A DNA stretch of 64,000 nucleotides from Cribrihabitans marinus. GTDB lineage: Bacteria; Pseudomonadota; Alphaproteobacteria; Rhodobacterales; Rhodobacteraceae. Under the pieces are notes generated by a model. That model saw only the letters and a program-made list of their open reading frames with translations. It had not been told where the DNA came from and did not search any database. Where the stretch lies: positions 62,001 through 126,000 of the forward strand of contig NZ_FNYD01000009.1 of assembly GCF_900109035.1 (NCBI RefSeq). The letters are read 5' to 3'. The position numbers were made by a program, and so were the translations under genes. Below are positions 7,191 to 14,740 of the stretch, piece after piece (position 1 is the first letter of the stretch; every line of letters begins with the position of its first letter).

Positions 7191-8687
7191 TCACTTCTTC
7201 TTTCCGAACCCGCTCAGACCCGGCGGCAGGCCCATGCCGCCGCCCATGCCGGGCATCCGCCCGCCCATCGCCTTGGCGGCCGCTTCCATCGCCTTGGGGT
7301 CCATACCCTGCGCCATCTCTTCGGGGCCGGGACCGCCCTTGCCGAACATGCCCTTCATGGCCTGTTTCAGCATCTTGCCTTTGCCCATCTTGCCCATCTT
7401 CTTCATCATGTCGGCCATCTGCCGGTGCATCTTGAGCAGCTTGTTGAGGTCGCTGACCTCCATGCCGGACCCGGCGGCAATGCGCTTCTTGCGGCTGGCC
7501 TGCAGGATCTGGGGGTTGGCGCGTTCCTTCCTGGTCATCGACTGGATCATGGCGACCTGACGCTTGATCACGTTGTCGTCGAAGCCCGATTCCTCGACCT
7601 GCTTGGCCATCTTGCCCATGCCCGGCATCATCGACATCATGCCCTGCATGCCGCCCATCTGCTGCATCTGTTCGAGCTGCATCTTGAGGTCGTTCATGTT
7701 GAACTGACCCTTGGCCATGCGCTTCATCATGCGCTCGGCCTGCTCCATCTCGAGCGTTTCCTGCGCCTTTTCCACCAGCGCCACGATGTCGCCCATGCCG
7801 AGGATGCGGCCGGCGATGCGCTCGGGTTCGAAGGTTTCCAGCGCGTCCATCTTCTCGCCCAGGCCGACGAAGCGGATCGGCTTGCCGGTGACCGCGCGCA
7901 TCGACAGGGCCGCGCCGCCGCGGCCGTCGCCGTCCATCCGGGTCAGCACCACGCCGGAGATGCCGATCTTGGCATCGAATTCCTCGGCCACCTCGACGGC
8001 GACCTGGCCGGTCAGCCCGTCGACGACCAGCAGGGTCTCGCGCGGATTGACGGCGTCGCGGACGTCCTCGACCTCCTGCATCAGCACCTGGTCGATCTGC
8101 AACCGGCCGGCTGTGTCCAGCATGTAGACGTCATAGCCGCCCAGGCTGGCCTGCTGCTTGGCGCGTTTGGCGATGTCGACGGGTTTCTGGCCCGGCACGA
8201 TGGGCAGGGTGTCGACGCCGATCTGGGTGCCCAGCACCGCCAGCTGTTCCATCGCCGCGGGGCGGTAGACGTCGAGCGAGGCCATCAGCACTTTCTTGCC
8301 CTCGCGGTCCTTGAGCCGCTTGGCCAGCTTGCCGGTGGTGGTGGTCTTGCCGCCGCCCTGCAGGCCGACCATCAGGACCGGCGCGGGCGGGTTGTCGATC
8401 TTGAGCGCGCCGGGATCGTCCTCGCCGCGCAGCACCTCGATCAGCGCGTCATGCACGATCTTGACCACCTGCTGACCCGGCGTGACCGACTTGGTCACCG
8501 CCTGGCCGGTGGCCTGCGATTGCACCTTCTTGACGAAATCGCGCGCAACCGGCAGCGACACGTCCGCCTCGAGCAGGGCGACGCGCACCTCGCGCAGGGC
8601 GGTTTTGACGTCTTCCTCGGAAAGCGAGCCCTGCTTGGTCAGCCGGTCGAAGACGCCGGACAGGCGTTCGGAGAGATTTTCAAACAT
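7191..8687 (-). CDS. ffh: Signal recognition particle protein Ffh (SRP54)
   Basis: GTPase that binds 4.5S RNA and signal sequences and delivers ribosomes to FtsY at the inner membrane. The 498-residue product has the N domain (MFENLSERLSGVFDRL), the G domain with P-loop VGLQGGGKTTT, DVYRPAA, DTAGRLQ, TRMDGDGRGGAAL and the closing GLGEKM, then the methionine-rich M domain. The M domain ends in a Gly/Met/Pro-rich tail (GGRMPGMGGGMG). I start at the ATG for MFENL. The longer open frame upstream is non-coding. It heads the superoperon. No SRP RNA gene is recognisable nearby. Confidence 0.96.
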   Translation of the reverse strand: MFENLSERLSGVFDRLTKQGSLSEEDVKTALREVRVALLEADVSLPVARDFVKKVQSQATGQAVTKSVTPGQQVVKIVHDALIEVLRGEDDPGALKIDNPPAPVLMVGLQGGGKTTTTGKLAKRLKDREGKKVLMASLDVYRPAAMEQLAVLGTQIGVDTLPIVPGQKPVDIAKRAKQQASLGGYDVYMLDTAGRLQIDQVLMQEVEDVRDAVNPRETLLVVDGLTGQVAVEVAEEFDAKIGISGVVLTRMDGDGRGGAALSMRAVTGKPIRFVGLGEKMDALETFEPERIAGRILGMGDIVALVEKAQETLEMEQAERMMKRMAKGQFNMNDLKMQLEQMQQMGGMQGMMSMMPGMGKMAKQVEESGFDDNVIKRQVAMIQSMTRKERANPQILQASRKKRIAAGSGMEVSDLNKLLKMHRQMADMMKKMGKMGKGKMLKQAMKGMFGKGGPGPEEMAQGMDPKAMEAAAKAMGGRMPGMGGGMGLPPGLSGFGKKK

Positions 8688-8943
8688 GCCTCGGCCCCTT
8701 TTCTGCCGGTTGCGGTCAGCCCCCATATGGGAGCGGTTCAGTAATGCACAAATGCCCCCACGGGCGAAACTCGCTGGTGGGGGGCGATCCCCGCCGATGC
8801 GGGGACCGGAAACTCTGGCGCTTCCGGATATATGGGCGTTTCGGTATGACGAATGCCCGGCGGAGTCAAGTCGGGCTTGAACCCGCCGGCACACCCGATG
8901 AGGATGCGCGGCGAAAGACGCATGTGGGCAATGGGAGAGAGTG

Positions 8944-9474
8944 ATGGAGGCAAGGCCGGAGGATCGGGACGAACTGCCGGTGTCGTCGGACGCGCTGCTG
9001 GCGCGGCTCGATGGCTGGGGGCTGAGGTATGTCCTGCACCGTCACAAACCGTTGCGCACCGTCGAGGACGCCAAGACGGTCGAGGCCGACTTCGCGGTTC
9101 CGGGGCAGCGGGCGCTGCGGATCAAGAACCTCTATCTGCGCGACCGCAAGAAGAGAAACTATCTGGTGTCGCTGGAACAGGATCGCGAGGTCGATCTCAA
9201 GGCGCTGGGCGCCGAGCTTGGTGCGGGTGGCCTTTCCTTCGGCTCACCCGAACGGCTGATGCAGCATCTCGGCATCCGGCCCGGCGCGGTCAGCCCGCTG
9301 GCGATGATCACCGGGGTGACGACCAGGGTGCGGTTCGTCCTTGACGCGGCCGTGCGGCAGGCCGATGTGATCAACATGCATCCGCTGGTCAACGACCGGA
9401 CCGTGGTGATGGCGCGCGACGACCTGATGGCGTTCCTCGACCGGATCGGGTGTCAGGTGACCTGGCTGGACTGA
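8944..9474 (+). CDS. proX: Prolyl-tRNA editing protein ProX / YbaK family
   Basis: Trans-acting deacylase that removes alanine wrongly attached to tRNA-Pro. The 176-residue single-domain product matches the ProX/PrdX family: LHRHKPLRTVEDAK, the substrate-pocket Lys in ALRIKNLYLRDRKKRNYLV, SFGSPERLMQHLG, GAVSPLAMI and INMHPLVNDRTVVM. The ATG at 8944 has GGGAG six bases upstream; a GTG one codon earlier is also open. It stands alone, divergent from ffh across 256 bp with no other feature that I can name except a CCCATATGGG palindrome near 8723. Confidence 0.88.
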   Translation: MEARPEDRDELPVSSDALLARLDGWGLRYVLHRHKPLRTVEDAKTVEADFAVPGQRALRIKNLYLRDRKKRNYLVSLEQDREVDLKALGAELGAGGLSFGSPERLMQHLGIRPGAVSPLAMITGVTTRVRFVLDAAVRQADVINMHPLVNDRTVVMARDDLMAFLDRIGCQVTWLD

Positions 9475-9485
9475 ACGGTCCGGGA

Positions 9486-10231
9486 TCAGCTGTCTTCGGC
9501 CAGAGACCGCTCCAGCGCGGCGGCGACATGGGCGGCAGAGGGGTTGAGGAAGTGGAACCCGCCGGCCCGGAACTGCTGGTCGTCGAGATGGCCGGGAAAG
9601 GCCAGAGGCAACTCGGTGCAGGCCAGCAGGATGACCTGATCCGGCCCCGCATGGCGGCGGCAGATCGCAAGCAGGCGCTCGCGCGCCCGGTCCGAGGCGC
9701 CGCCGTGGAAATCGGTGTCGATCAGTGCCTGCATCTCGTCCATGTCGTCCTCGGCCAGCGGGTCATTCGCGGTGACACCGTGGGCGGCAAGCGCCTCGGC
9801 ATAGTGCGGCGCCCGCATGGTGACCGAGGTGCCCAGGACCAGCGCGCGCGTGGCCCCGGTTTCTGCCGTGGCGCGGGCGGCGGCGTCGAAGATCGACAGG
9901 ATCGGCATCGTCACGCCCCGGCGGATCGCGTGCAGGCGCATATGCGGCGTGTTGCTGGCGATCAGGCCGAAATCGCATCCCGCGCGTTCCAGCGTCAGCA
10001 GGGCCGCGCGGAACACCGCGTCAAAGCCGTCCCAGCTGGCCTCGTCCCCGGGCATGCCGCGCAGGGCGCGCGTCTGTGCCTGGGTGACCGATTCGATGGT
10101 CATCGGCGGCACCGGCAGCGGCGAGGTGGCACCACGGGCGGCGAAATGGCGGCCGGCGCCCTCGCAGATCGCGCGGTAGTAGTCGATGTCGAGGCCCAGC
10201 CGACGCCGCCCAGAATGCCGATCTTCTTCAT
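9486..10231 (-). pseudogene. Aspartate/glutamate racemase family, broken by a one-base frameshift
   Basis: The first 15 codons from the ATG at 10231 read MKKIGILGGVGWAST, a textbook Asp/Glu racemase start, then lose the frame. From there another frame continues as DYYRAICEGAG to the proper C-terminus. One extra base between 10187 and 10188 would rejoin them as GWAST-x-DYYRAI, the family pattern. Later motifs are intact: LIASNTPHM (first active-site region, but Ala-Ser replaces the usual catalytic Cys) and LLACTELPLAF (second catalytic Cys present). It could be a true pseudogene or a sequencing error. A functional enzyme with one cysteine would be a racemase-like hydrolase or isomerase of unknown substrate. 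Confidence 0.8.
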
Positions 10232-10310
10232 GCCGCCGCCCCAAACTCTGTGCCCGGCGCCCAGAATGCGCCGCCGCGGACCGCGGGTCCAGCCCGGCGG
10301 CGCATGCCGT

Positions 10311-10892
10311 TCAGGCGGCGAGCCGGTCGGCCGCCTGGTTGGCCGAGGACAGCGCGGCCTCGGGGTCGAGCGCCATGCGGTCGGCGGCCACGATCTGCAC
10401 GTCGGTGATGCCGACAAAACCCAGGATGTGGCGCATGTAGGTGGTGGCAAAGTCGATCTCGGACCCCACCTGCGTGCCGCCCGATGCCACGGCAAGGATG
10501 GCCCGCTTGCCGGTCAAGAGGCCGACGGGGCCCTGTTCGGTATAGCGGAAGCTGATTCCGGCCCGGGCCACCAGGTCGATCCACGCCTTGAGCGCGGCGG
10601 GCACCGAGAAATTGTAGACCGGCAGGCCGATCACGACCGTGTCGGAGGCCTGCAGTTCGGCGAGCAGCGCATCGGACTGGGCCAGTTCGGCGCGCTGGTC
10701 CGCGCTGCGCTGGTCGGCTGGGGTCTGGTTGGCCGCGATCCAGTCGCCGGTGATCTGCGGCAGGGCGGTCGTCAGGTCGCGGCGGATGATGCGATCGGGG
10801 GCAAGCCGGGTCACGATGCGCTGCGAGAGGCTGCGCGTGACCGAACCCTGACGGCGGGCGGAGGCGTCGATATGCAAGACTGTGGTGGTCAT
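10311..10892 (-). CDS. azoR: FMN-dependent NADH-azoreductase
   Basis: Flavodoxin-fold quinone/azo reductase acting by two-electron transfer in the cytoplasm. The 193-residue product has the FMN phosphate loop DASARRQGSVTRSLS, VIGLPVYNFSVPAALKAWID, RAGISFRYTEQGPVGLL and ILAVASGG. The ATG of MTTTVLHIDA has CAGGAG upstream with about 8-nt spacing. It diverges from a LysR gene across 122 bp, a frequent arrangement for azoR/quinone stress pairs. Confidence 0.92.
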   Translation of the reverse strand: MTTTVLHIDASARRQGSVTRSLSQRIVTRLAPDRIIRRDLTTALPQITGDWIAANQTPADQRSADQRAELAQSDALLAELQASDTVVIGLPVYNFSVPAALKAWIDLVARAGISFRYTEQGPVGLLTGKRAILAVASGGTQVGSEIDFATTYMRHILGFVGITDVQIVAADRMALDPEAALSSANQAADRLAA

Positions 10893-10978
10893 CCTTGTGA
10901 TCTCCTGAAACGGATGGGGTCTGGTGAGACAGACTTGATCTTTGCAAAAATTCACGCAATACCGAGTTTCAAACAGTT

Positions 10979-10996
10979 TGTGTTGGAAATTGCACA
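10979..10996. promoter_or_regulatory. Candidate LysR-type operator between azoR and its regulator
   Basis: The dyad TGTG-N10-CACA (TGTGTTGGAAATTGCACA) lies 19 bases before the regulator start, in the azoR/lysR intergenic region. LysR proteins bind T-N11-A dyads in such shared regions and usually repress themselves while activating the divergent gene. This is assigned by position and symmetry only. Confidence 0.45.
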
Positions 10997-11014
10997 TAAG
11001 CGGGACGGCCGGTG

Positions 11015-11893
11015 ATGGACAATTGGGACGAGGTGCGCACGGCCTATCAGGTGGCGCGGATGGGCACGGTCAGCGGCGCGGCCGAGGTTCTGGGCGTGCA
11101 TCACGCCACGGTGATCCGCCATATCGACGCCATCGAGGGGCGGCTGGGGGTCAAGCTGTTCCAGCGCCATGCGCGGGGCTATACCGCGACCGAAGCGGGG
11201 CAGGACCTGCTGCGCGTGGCCCAGGCGACCGACGATCAGCTCAGCCAGCTGGCCGGGCGGCTGAAGGGGCAGGGTGACGACGTGACGGGCGAGCTGGTCG
11301 TGACCTCTCTGACCACCATCGCGCCGCTGGTGGCGCCGGCACTGGCCAAGTTCCAGGCCGCGCATCCCGGGCTGATCGTGCGCTATCTGACCGGCGACCG
11401 GCTGTTCCGGCTGGAATATGGCGAGGCGCATGTGGCGATCCGCGCCGGCGCCGCGCCCGAGCAGCCGGACAACGTGGTGCAGCCCTTCATCTCGCTCGAG
11501 ACCGGCCTCTATGCCAGCCGCGCCTATGTGGCCGAGCACGGCAAGCCCGACAGCGTGGCCGGGTTCGACGGGCACAGCTTTGTCGGCAGCGACGACGCGA
11601 GCAGCCGGGCACCCTTCTCGGTCTGGCTCCGGGCCAACGTGCCGGCCGAGGCGATCCGGTTCCGCGGCACCAACGGCCAGACCCTGCAGGAGGCGATCCT
11701 GGCCGGGGCCGGGATCGGGTTCATGGCGCACTGGCAGGCGGCGCGCCATCCCGACCTGGTCGAGATCATGGGCCCGCAGGAGGACTGGACCAGCAAGCTG
11801 TGGCTCGTCACCCATGTGGACCTGCACCGCAGCACCAAGGTCCAGAGCTTTCTGTCCTTCATCAAGCAGGAGGCCAGGGCGTGGTGCCCCTGA
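11015..11893 (+). CDS. LysR-family transcriptional regulator (divergent from azoR)
   Basis: 292 residues. The N-terminal winged helix is WDEVRTAYQVARMGTVSGAA with recognition helix HHATVIRHIDAIE and wing LGVKLFQRHARGYTATEAG. An effector-binding domain follows from about residue 90 (ELVVTSLTTIAPLVAPALAKF). The recognition helix is HHATVIRHID rather than the usual QPAxSxxI, typical of the subgroup near azoreductase genes. The start is ATG at 11015; GTG at 11012 is an alternative. The EamA transporter gene overlaps its end, so the two are likely co-transcribed. Confidence 0.9.
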   Translation: MDNWDEVRTAYQVARMGTVSGAAEVLGVHHATVIRHIDAIEGRLGVKLFQRHARGYTATEAGQDLLRVAQATDDQLSQLAGRLKGQGDDVTGELVVTSLTTIAPLVAPALAKFQAAHPGLIVRYLTGDRLFRLEYGEAHVAIRAGAAPEQPDNVVQPFISLETGLYASRAYVAEHGKPDSVAGFDGHSFVGSDDASSRAPFSVWLRANVPAEAIRFRGTNGQTLQEAILAGAGIGFMAHWQAARHPDLVEIMGPQEDWTSKLWLVTHVDLHRSTKVQSFLSFIKQEARAWCP

Positions 11894-12837
11894 GCGGCGA
11901 GGCGCGCGGCCACCTTGCGATGCTGTGCTTTTCGGCGCTGGTCGCGGGCAGCTTCTCGCTGGGCAGCCTGGTCGCGAACGAGATGGCTCCGCTGGCGCTG
12001 ACGGCTGTGCGGTTCGCCATCGCCGCCCTGGTGATCGCGGCGGTTGCGGCGGCGACAACCGGCGTGCCGCGCAGCGCGCTGGCCGCCCCGTGGCGCTACC
12101 TGGTGCTGGGCGGCACTTTCGCCGCCTATTTCGTGTTGATGTTCGAGGGTCTCAAGACCGCGCCGCCGGTGAGCGCGGCGGCGGTGTTCACCCTGACGCC
12201 CATGGTGGCGGCACTGGCCGGGTGGGTCATTCTGCGCCAGGTGACGACCGCGCGCACGGCGTCGGCGCTGTGCATCGGCGCTCTGGGCGCGCTCTGGGTG
12301 ATCTTCCGCGCCGACTGGAGCGCGCTGCGCGCCTTCGAGGTCGGGCGCGGCGAGGCGATCTATTTCGTGGGCTGCGTGGCGCATGCGGTCTATATCCCGA
12401 TGGTGCGGCGGCTGAACCGGGGCGAGCCGGCGGTGGTGTTCACGCTGGGCACGCTGCTTGCGGGCTGCGCCGTGCTGACCGTGATCGGCTGGCCCGCCCT
12501 GCGCGCCACCGACTGGGCCGGGCTGAGGCCGCTGGTCTGGGTCACGATCCTCTATGTTGCCGTCTTTGCCAGCGCCGCGACCTTCGTGCTGACGCAATAT
12601 GCCGCCATGCGCCTGCCCTCGGCCAAGGTGATGGCCTATACCTATCTCACGCCCAGCTGGGTGATCCTGTGGGAAATCGCGCTGGGCCACGGCGCGCCGC
12701 GCTGGCTGGTGATGGTCGGGGTGTCGCTGACGATCGTGGCGCTGCGGATGCTGCTCAGGCCGGATCCCGACCGGCCGCGCGCAGGGCGGCCGCGCGGGAC
12801 GCGGGCGCCGTCCTCGGGCGCGCCGCCGGCAGCTTGA
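11881..12837 (+). CDS. EamA/DMT-family inner-membrane transporter
   Basis: 318 residues with about ten hydrophobic helices in two EamA repeats (first from LAMLCFSALVAGSFSLGSLV, second from GEAIYFVGCVAHAVYIPMV). The drug/metabolite transporter superfamily exports metabolites, amino acids or drugs; the substrate is not predictable. The GTG start at 11881 has AGGAGG seven bases upstream and lies inside the end of the LysR gene (13-bp overlap). The C-terminus ends in an Arg/Pro/Ala-rich cytoplasmic tail. It precedes fosX by 32 bp. Confidence 0.87.
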   Translation: MVPLSGEARGHLAMLCFSALVAGSFSLGSLVANEMAPLALTAVRFAIAALVIAAVAAATTGVPRSALAAPWRYLVLGGTFAAYFVLMFEGLKTAPPVSAAAVFTLTPMVAALAGWVILRQVTTARTASALCIGALGALWVIFRADWSALRAFEVGRGEAIYFVGCVAHAVYIPMVRRLNRGEPAVVFTLGTLLAGCAVLTVIGWPALRATDWAGLRPLVWVTILYVAVFASAATFVLTQYAAMRLPSAKVMAYTYLTPSWVILWEIALGHGAPRWLVMVGVSLTIVALRMLLRPDPDRPRAGRPRGTRAPSSGAPPAA

Positions 12838-12869
12838 TCGGGGGCCGATGCAAGCAGAAGGGAGCAGCG

Positions 12870-13274
12870 ATGATCGAGGGCCTGAGCCACATGACCTTCG
12901 TGGTGCGCGACCTGGACCGGATGGAACGGATCCTGACAACCGTGCTGGACGCGCGGCGCATCTATGACAGCGGAGACCGGACATTCTCGGTGTCGCGCGA
13001 ACGCTTCTTCGACATCGCCGGCATCTGGGTCGCGACGATGGAGGGCGATCCGCTGCCGGATCGAACCTACAACCACGTCGCGTTCAAAATGGCGCCCGAG
13101 GAGTATGACGACCGCTTGCGCCGCATCCGGTCGCTGGGGCTGGACGTGCGCGAGGGCCGTCCGCGGGTCGCGGGCGAGGGTCAGTCGATCTATTTCCACG
13201 ACCACGACAACCACCTGTTCGAGCTGCATACAGGCACGCTGGAGGATCGCTTGCGGCGCTACCGGCAGGGCTGA
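12870..13274 (+). CDS. fosX: Fosfomycin resistance hydrolase FosX
   Basis: Metal-dependent enzyme of the vicinal-oxygen-chelate (glyoxalase) fold that opens the fosfomycin epoxide with water. The 134-residue product keeps the family metal ligands at the expected positions: His7 (GLSHMTF), His69 (TYNHVAF) and Glu118 (LFELH). It also keeps Glu44 (SRERF), the general base that separates FosX from the thiol transferases FosA/FosB. Other signature blocks are YDSGDRTFSVS and GEGQSIYFHDHDNHLFELH. A GGGAG-containing ribosome site precedes the ATG. It follows the DMT transporter and probably shares its transcript. Confidence 0.93.
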   Translation: MIEGLSHMTFVVRDLDRMERILTTVLDARRIYDSGDRTFSVSRERFFDIAGIWVATMEGDPLPDRTYNHVAFKMAPEEYDDRLRRIRSLGLDVREGRPRVAGEGQSIYFHDHDNHLFELHTGTLEDRLRRYRQG

Positions 13275-13282
13275 TGCGCGGT

Positions 13283-13984
13283 TCAGCCCTCGCCGCTGTT
13301 CGGCGTGCGTCCGACCATGCGGTCGGCCTCGGCGGTCAGATCGTTGAGCAGGGCTTGCAGATCCAGCCGCAGCGCCTCGATCTGGTCGGCGTCGGCCTTG
13401 CGCGGCACGGACTGGGTCCATTCGCGGCACAGTATGACGCCTTCGGTCCAGGGGCGCGGCAAGAACAGCCGGTCCCAGGTTCCCGCCTCGTGCGCGTTTC
13501 GCGCTGAATAGGTGACCGCGAAAACCCTTTTGCCCGAGGTCCGTGCCCAGATCAGTGGCACGGTCGAGCAAACCCGCTCGGGACCGCGCGGGCCGTCGGC
13601 GGCGATGCCGATCGAGATGCCCTGCCGGATCTTGCCCAGCACCTCGCGCGAGAGCGCCACATGGCGCTTGTGGCTGGACATCGCGATCGTGTCCATGCCG
13701 AAGAGTTGCTGGACCCGGCCGGCCATGCTGCCGGCCCGTGCCGACGATGTGATCGTGCAGATCGGCGCTTTGTCGAGCGGGAAGAGATAGGGCGATTGCG
13801 TTAGCCGTTGGTGCCACAGAACGACGATCACCGGTTCGCCGTCGTCGACCAGCGCGTCAAGCGTCTCGAATCCGATGCGCTGCCAGCGCGAGCTGCGATG
13901 GACCAGCCGAAAATAGGAGGCGATGCGCCGGGCGACCCAGTTCTGCACGGCTTCGCTGTCGGCAATCTTCTTTCGCAGGCTCAC
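13283..13984 (-). CDS. DUF374 lysophospholipid acyltransferase-like protein
   Basis: 233 residues with the GTG start giving an SLRKKIADS N-terminus (AAGGGA upstream); an ATG ten codons earlier (MFRIAHKGK) is equally open. It shows the DUF374 blocks VIVVLWHQRLTQSPYL (with the HxxxxR variant of the PlsC catalytic box), ITSSARAGSMAGRV, GIAADGPRGPERVCSTVPL and VFAVTYSARNAHE. Family members are proposed to acylate or modify lipid precursors in the inner membrane; activity here is inferred. It is convergent with fosX, with eight bases between the stop codons. Confidence 0.8.
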   Translation of the reverse strand: MSLRKKIADSEAVQNWVARRIASYFRLVHRSSRWQRIGFETLDALVDDGEPVIVVLWHQRLTQSPYLFPLDKAPICTITSSARAGSMAGRVQQLFGMDTIAMSSHKRHVALSREVLGKIRQGISIGIAADGPRGPERVCSTVPLIWARTSGKRVFAVTYSARNAHEAGTWDRLFLPRPWTEGVILCREWTQSVPRKADADQIEALRLDLQALLNDLTAEADRMVGRTPNSGEG

Positions 13985-14099
13985 GGTTTTTCCCTTGTGC
14001 GCGATGCGGAACACGGCGGGGGACGTTCTGCCCGTAAACCGCCGGAAGGCGCAACCTGTTTGTCGGACGACAGAGGCGCGCGGGCGGCAAAAATCCCTC

Positions 14100-14128
14100 T
14101 TGTCACCCGTGCCGCGCTGTCCTATTTG
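14100..14128 (+). promoter_or_regulatory. Promoter of tRNA-Trp
   Basis: A -35 element TTGTCA (14100-14105), 17-bp spacer, and -10 element TATTTG (14123-14128) place the transcript start about five bases before the mature tRNA 5' end. The spacing is ideal for the housekeeping sigma factor. Confidence 0.7.
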
Positions 14129-14139
14129 AGGGCGCGCTA

Positions 14140-14214
14140 GGGGTATAGCTCAGTTGGTAGAGCGACGGTCTCCAAAACCGTAGGTCGCGGGTTCGAACCC
14201 TGCTGCCCCTGCCA
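14140..14214 (+). tRNA. trnW: tRNA-Trp (CCA)
   Basis: A full cloverleaf can be drawn. The acceptor stem AGGGGTA pairs with TGCCCCT and is followed by discriminator G and an encoded CCA. The D arm is GCTCAGTTGGTAGAGC, the anticodon stem ACGGT/ACCGT encloses loop CTCCAAA with anticodon CCA, and the T arm is GCGGGTTCGAACCCTGC. CCA decodes UGG (Trp). No integrated element abuts its 3' end; modE follows. Confidence 0.97.
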
Positions 14215-14305
14215 TTTCCCGACATGACGTGACGAATTCGGCCGGTCACGGTGCCGGAGCGCTTTGGCGTTGCCGCTGCGCGCCAATCGCGGCAAGGTCC
14301 GGGGC

Positions 14306-14671
14306 ATGATGCAGTTTTCCGACTTTCCCCGCCTGCGCCTGCGTGTCTATCTCGGCCCCGGCGACTGGGTCGGGCCGGGCAAGGCAGAGTTGCTGGAGCA
14401 TATTGCCGAGACCGGCTCGATCGCGGCGGCGGGGCGGCGCATGGGCATGAGCTATCGCCGGGCGTGGCAGTTGGTCGAGACGCTGAACGCGATGTTCCGC
14501 GATCCGGTGGTGGAAAGCAGCCGGGGCGGAGTGCGCGGCGGCGGCGCGACGCTGACCAAGACCGGGCGCGCCGTCCTTGCGGCCTACCGCGCCGCCGAGG
14601 CCGAGGCGCGGCGGGCGGCAAGTGACCCATTGCAGGATCTGCGCGCGCTGCTGGGGCCGGCCGGAGATTAG
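14306..14671 (+). CDS. modE: ModE-family molybdate-responsive regulator (HTH domain only)
   Basis: 121 residues carrying just the winged-helix LysR-like domain: LLEHIAETGSIAAAGRRMGM (helix-turn-helix), SYRRAWQLVETLN and a GGARGGG-like wing (RGGVRGGGATLTKTG). The C-terminal tandem Mop (molybdate-binding) domains of E. coli ModE are absent, so sensing may depend on another Mop protein or on a different signal. A TTG further upstream is possible, but the ATG at 14306 fits the domain start. It lies immediately before modABC and a ModE-type box. Confidence 0.87.
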   Translation: MMQFSDFPRLRLRVYLGPGDWVGPGKAELLEHIAETGSIAAAGRRMGMSYRRAWQLVETLNAMFRDPVVESSRGGVRGGGATLTKTGRAVLAAYRAAEAEARRAASDPLQDLRALLGPAGD

Positions 14672-14696
14672 CCCTTGCGCGCCCGGTCCGCGCCAC

Positions 14697-14720
14697 CGAT
14701 ATTCCCGGTGATACATAACG
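14697..14720 (+). promoter_or_regulatory. ModE box upstream of modA
   Basis: The half-sites CGATATTCC and TACATAACG are separated by six bases. They match the known ModE operator layout CGnTATATA-N6-TATATAACG, nearly perfectly in the right half and six of nine in the left. The box lies 25 bases past the modE stop and 20 before the modA ATG. It would let molybdate-bound ModE repress modABC. Confidence 0.72.
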
Positions 14721-14740
14721 ACCCGGAGAATCCCCCGATC

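Noticed and set aside
7164-8744. His-rich 526-codon frame opposite ffh
   Set aside because: Its many His, Leu and Ala residues are the antisense image of the Met- and Lys-rich Ffh M domain.
8688-8943. SRP RNA gene (ffs) in the ffh-proX gap
   Set aside because: The conserved SRP RNA core (GGAAG...GCAG-type loop) is absent.
14140-14214. tRNA-Trp as attachment site of an integrated element
   Set aside because: No integrase, no direct repeat of the tRNA 3' end and only core metabolic genes nearby.
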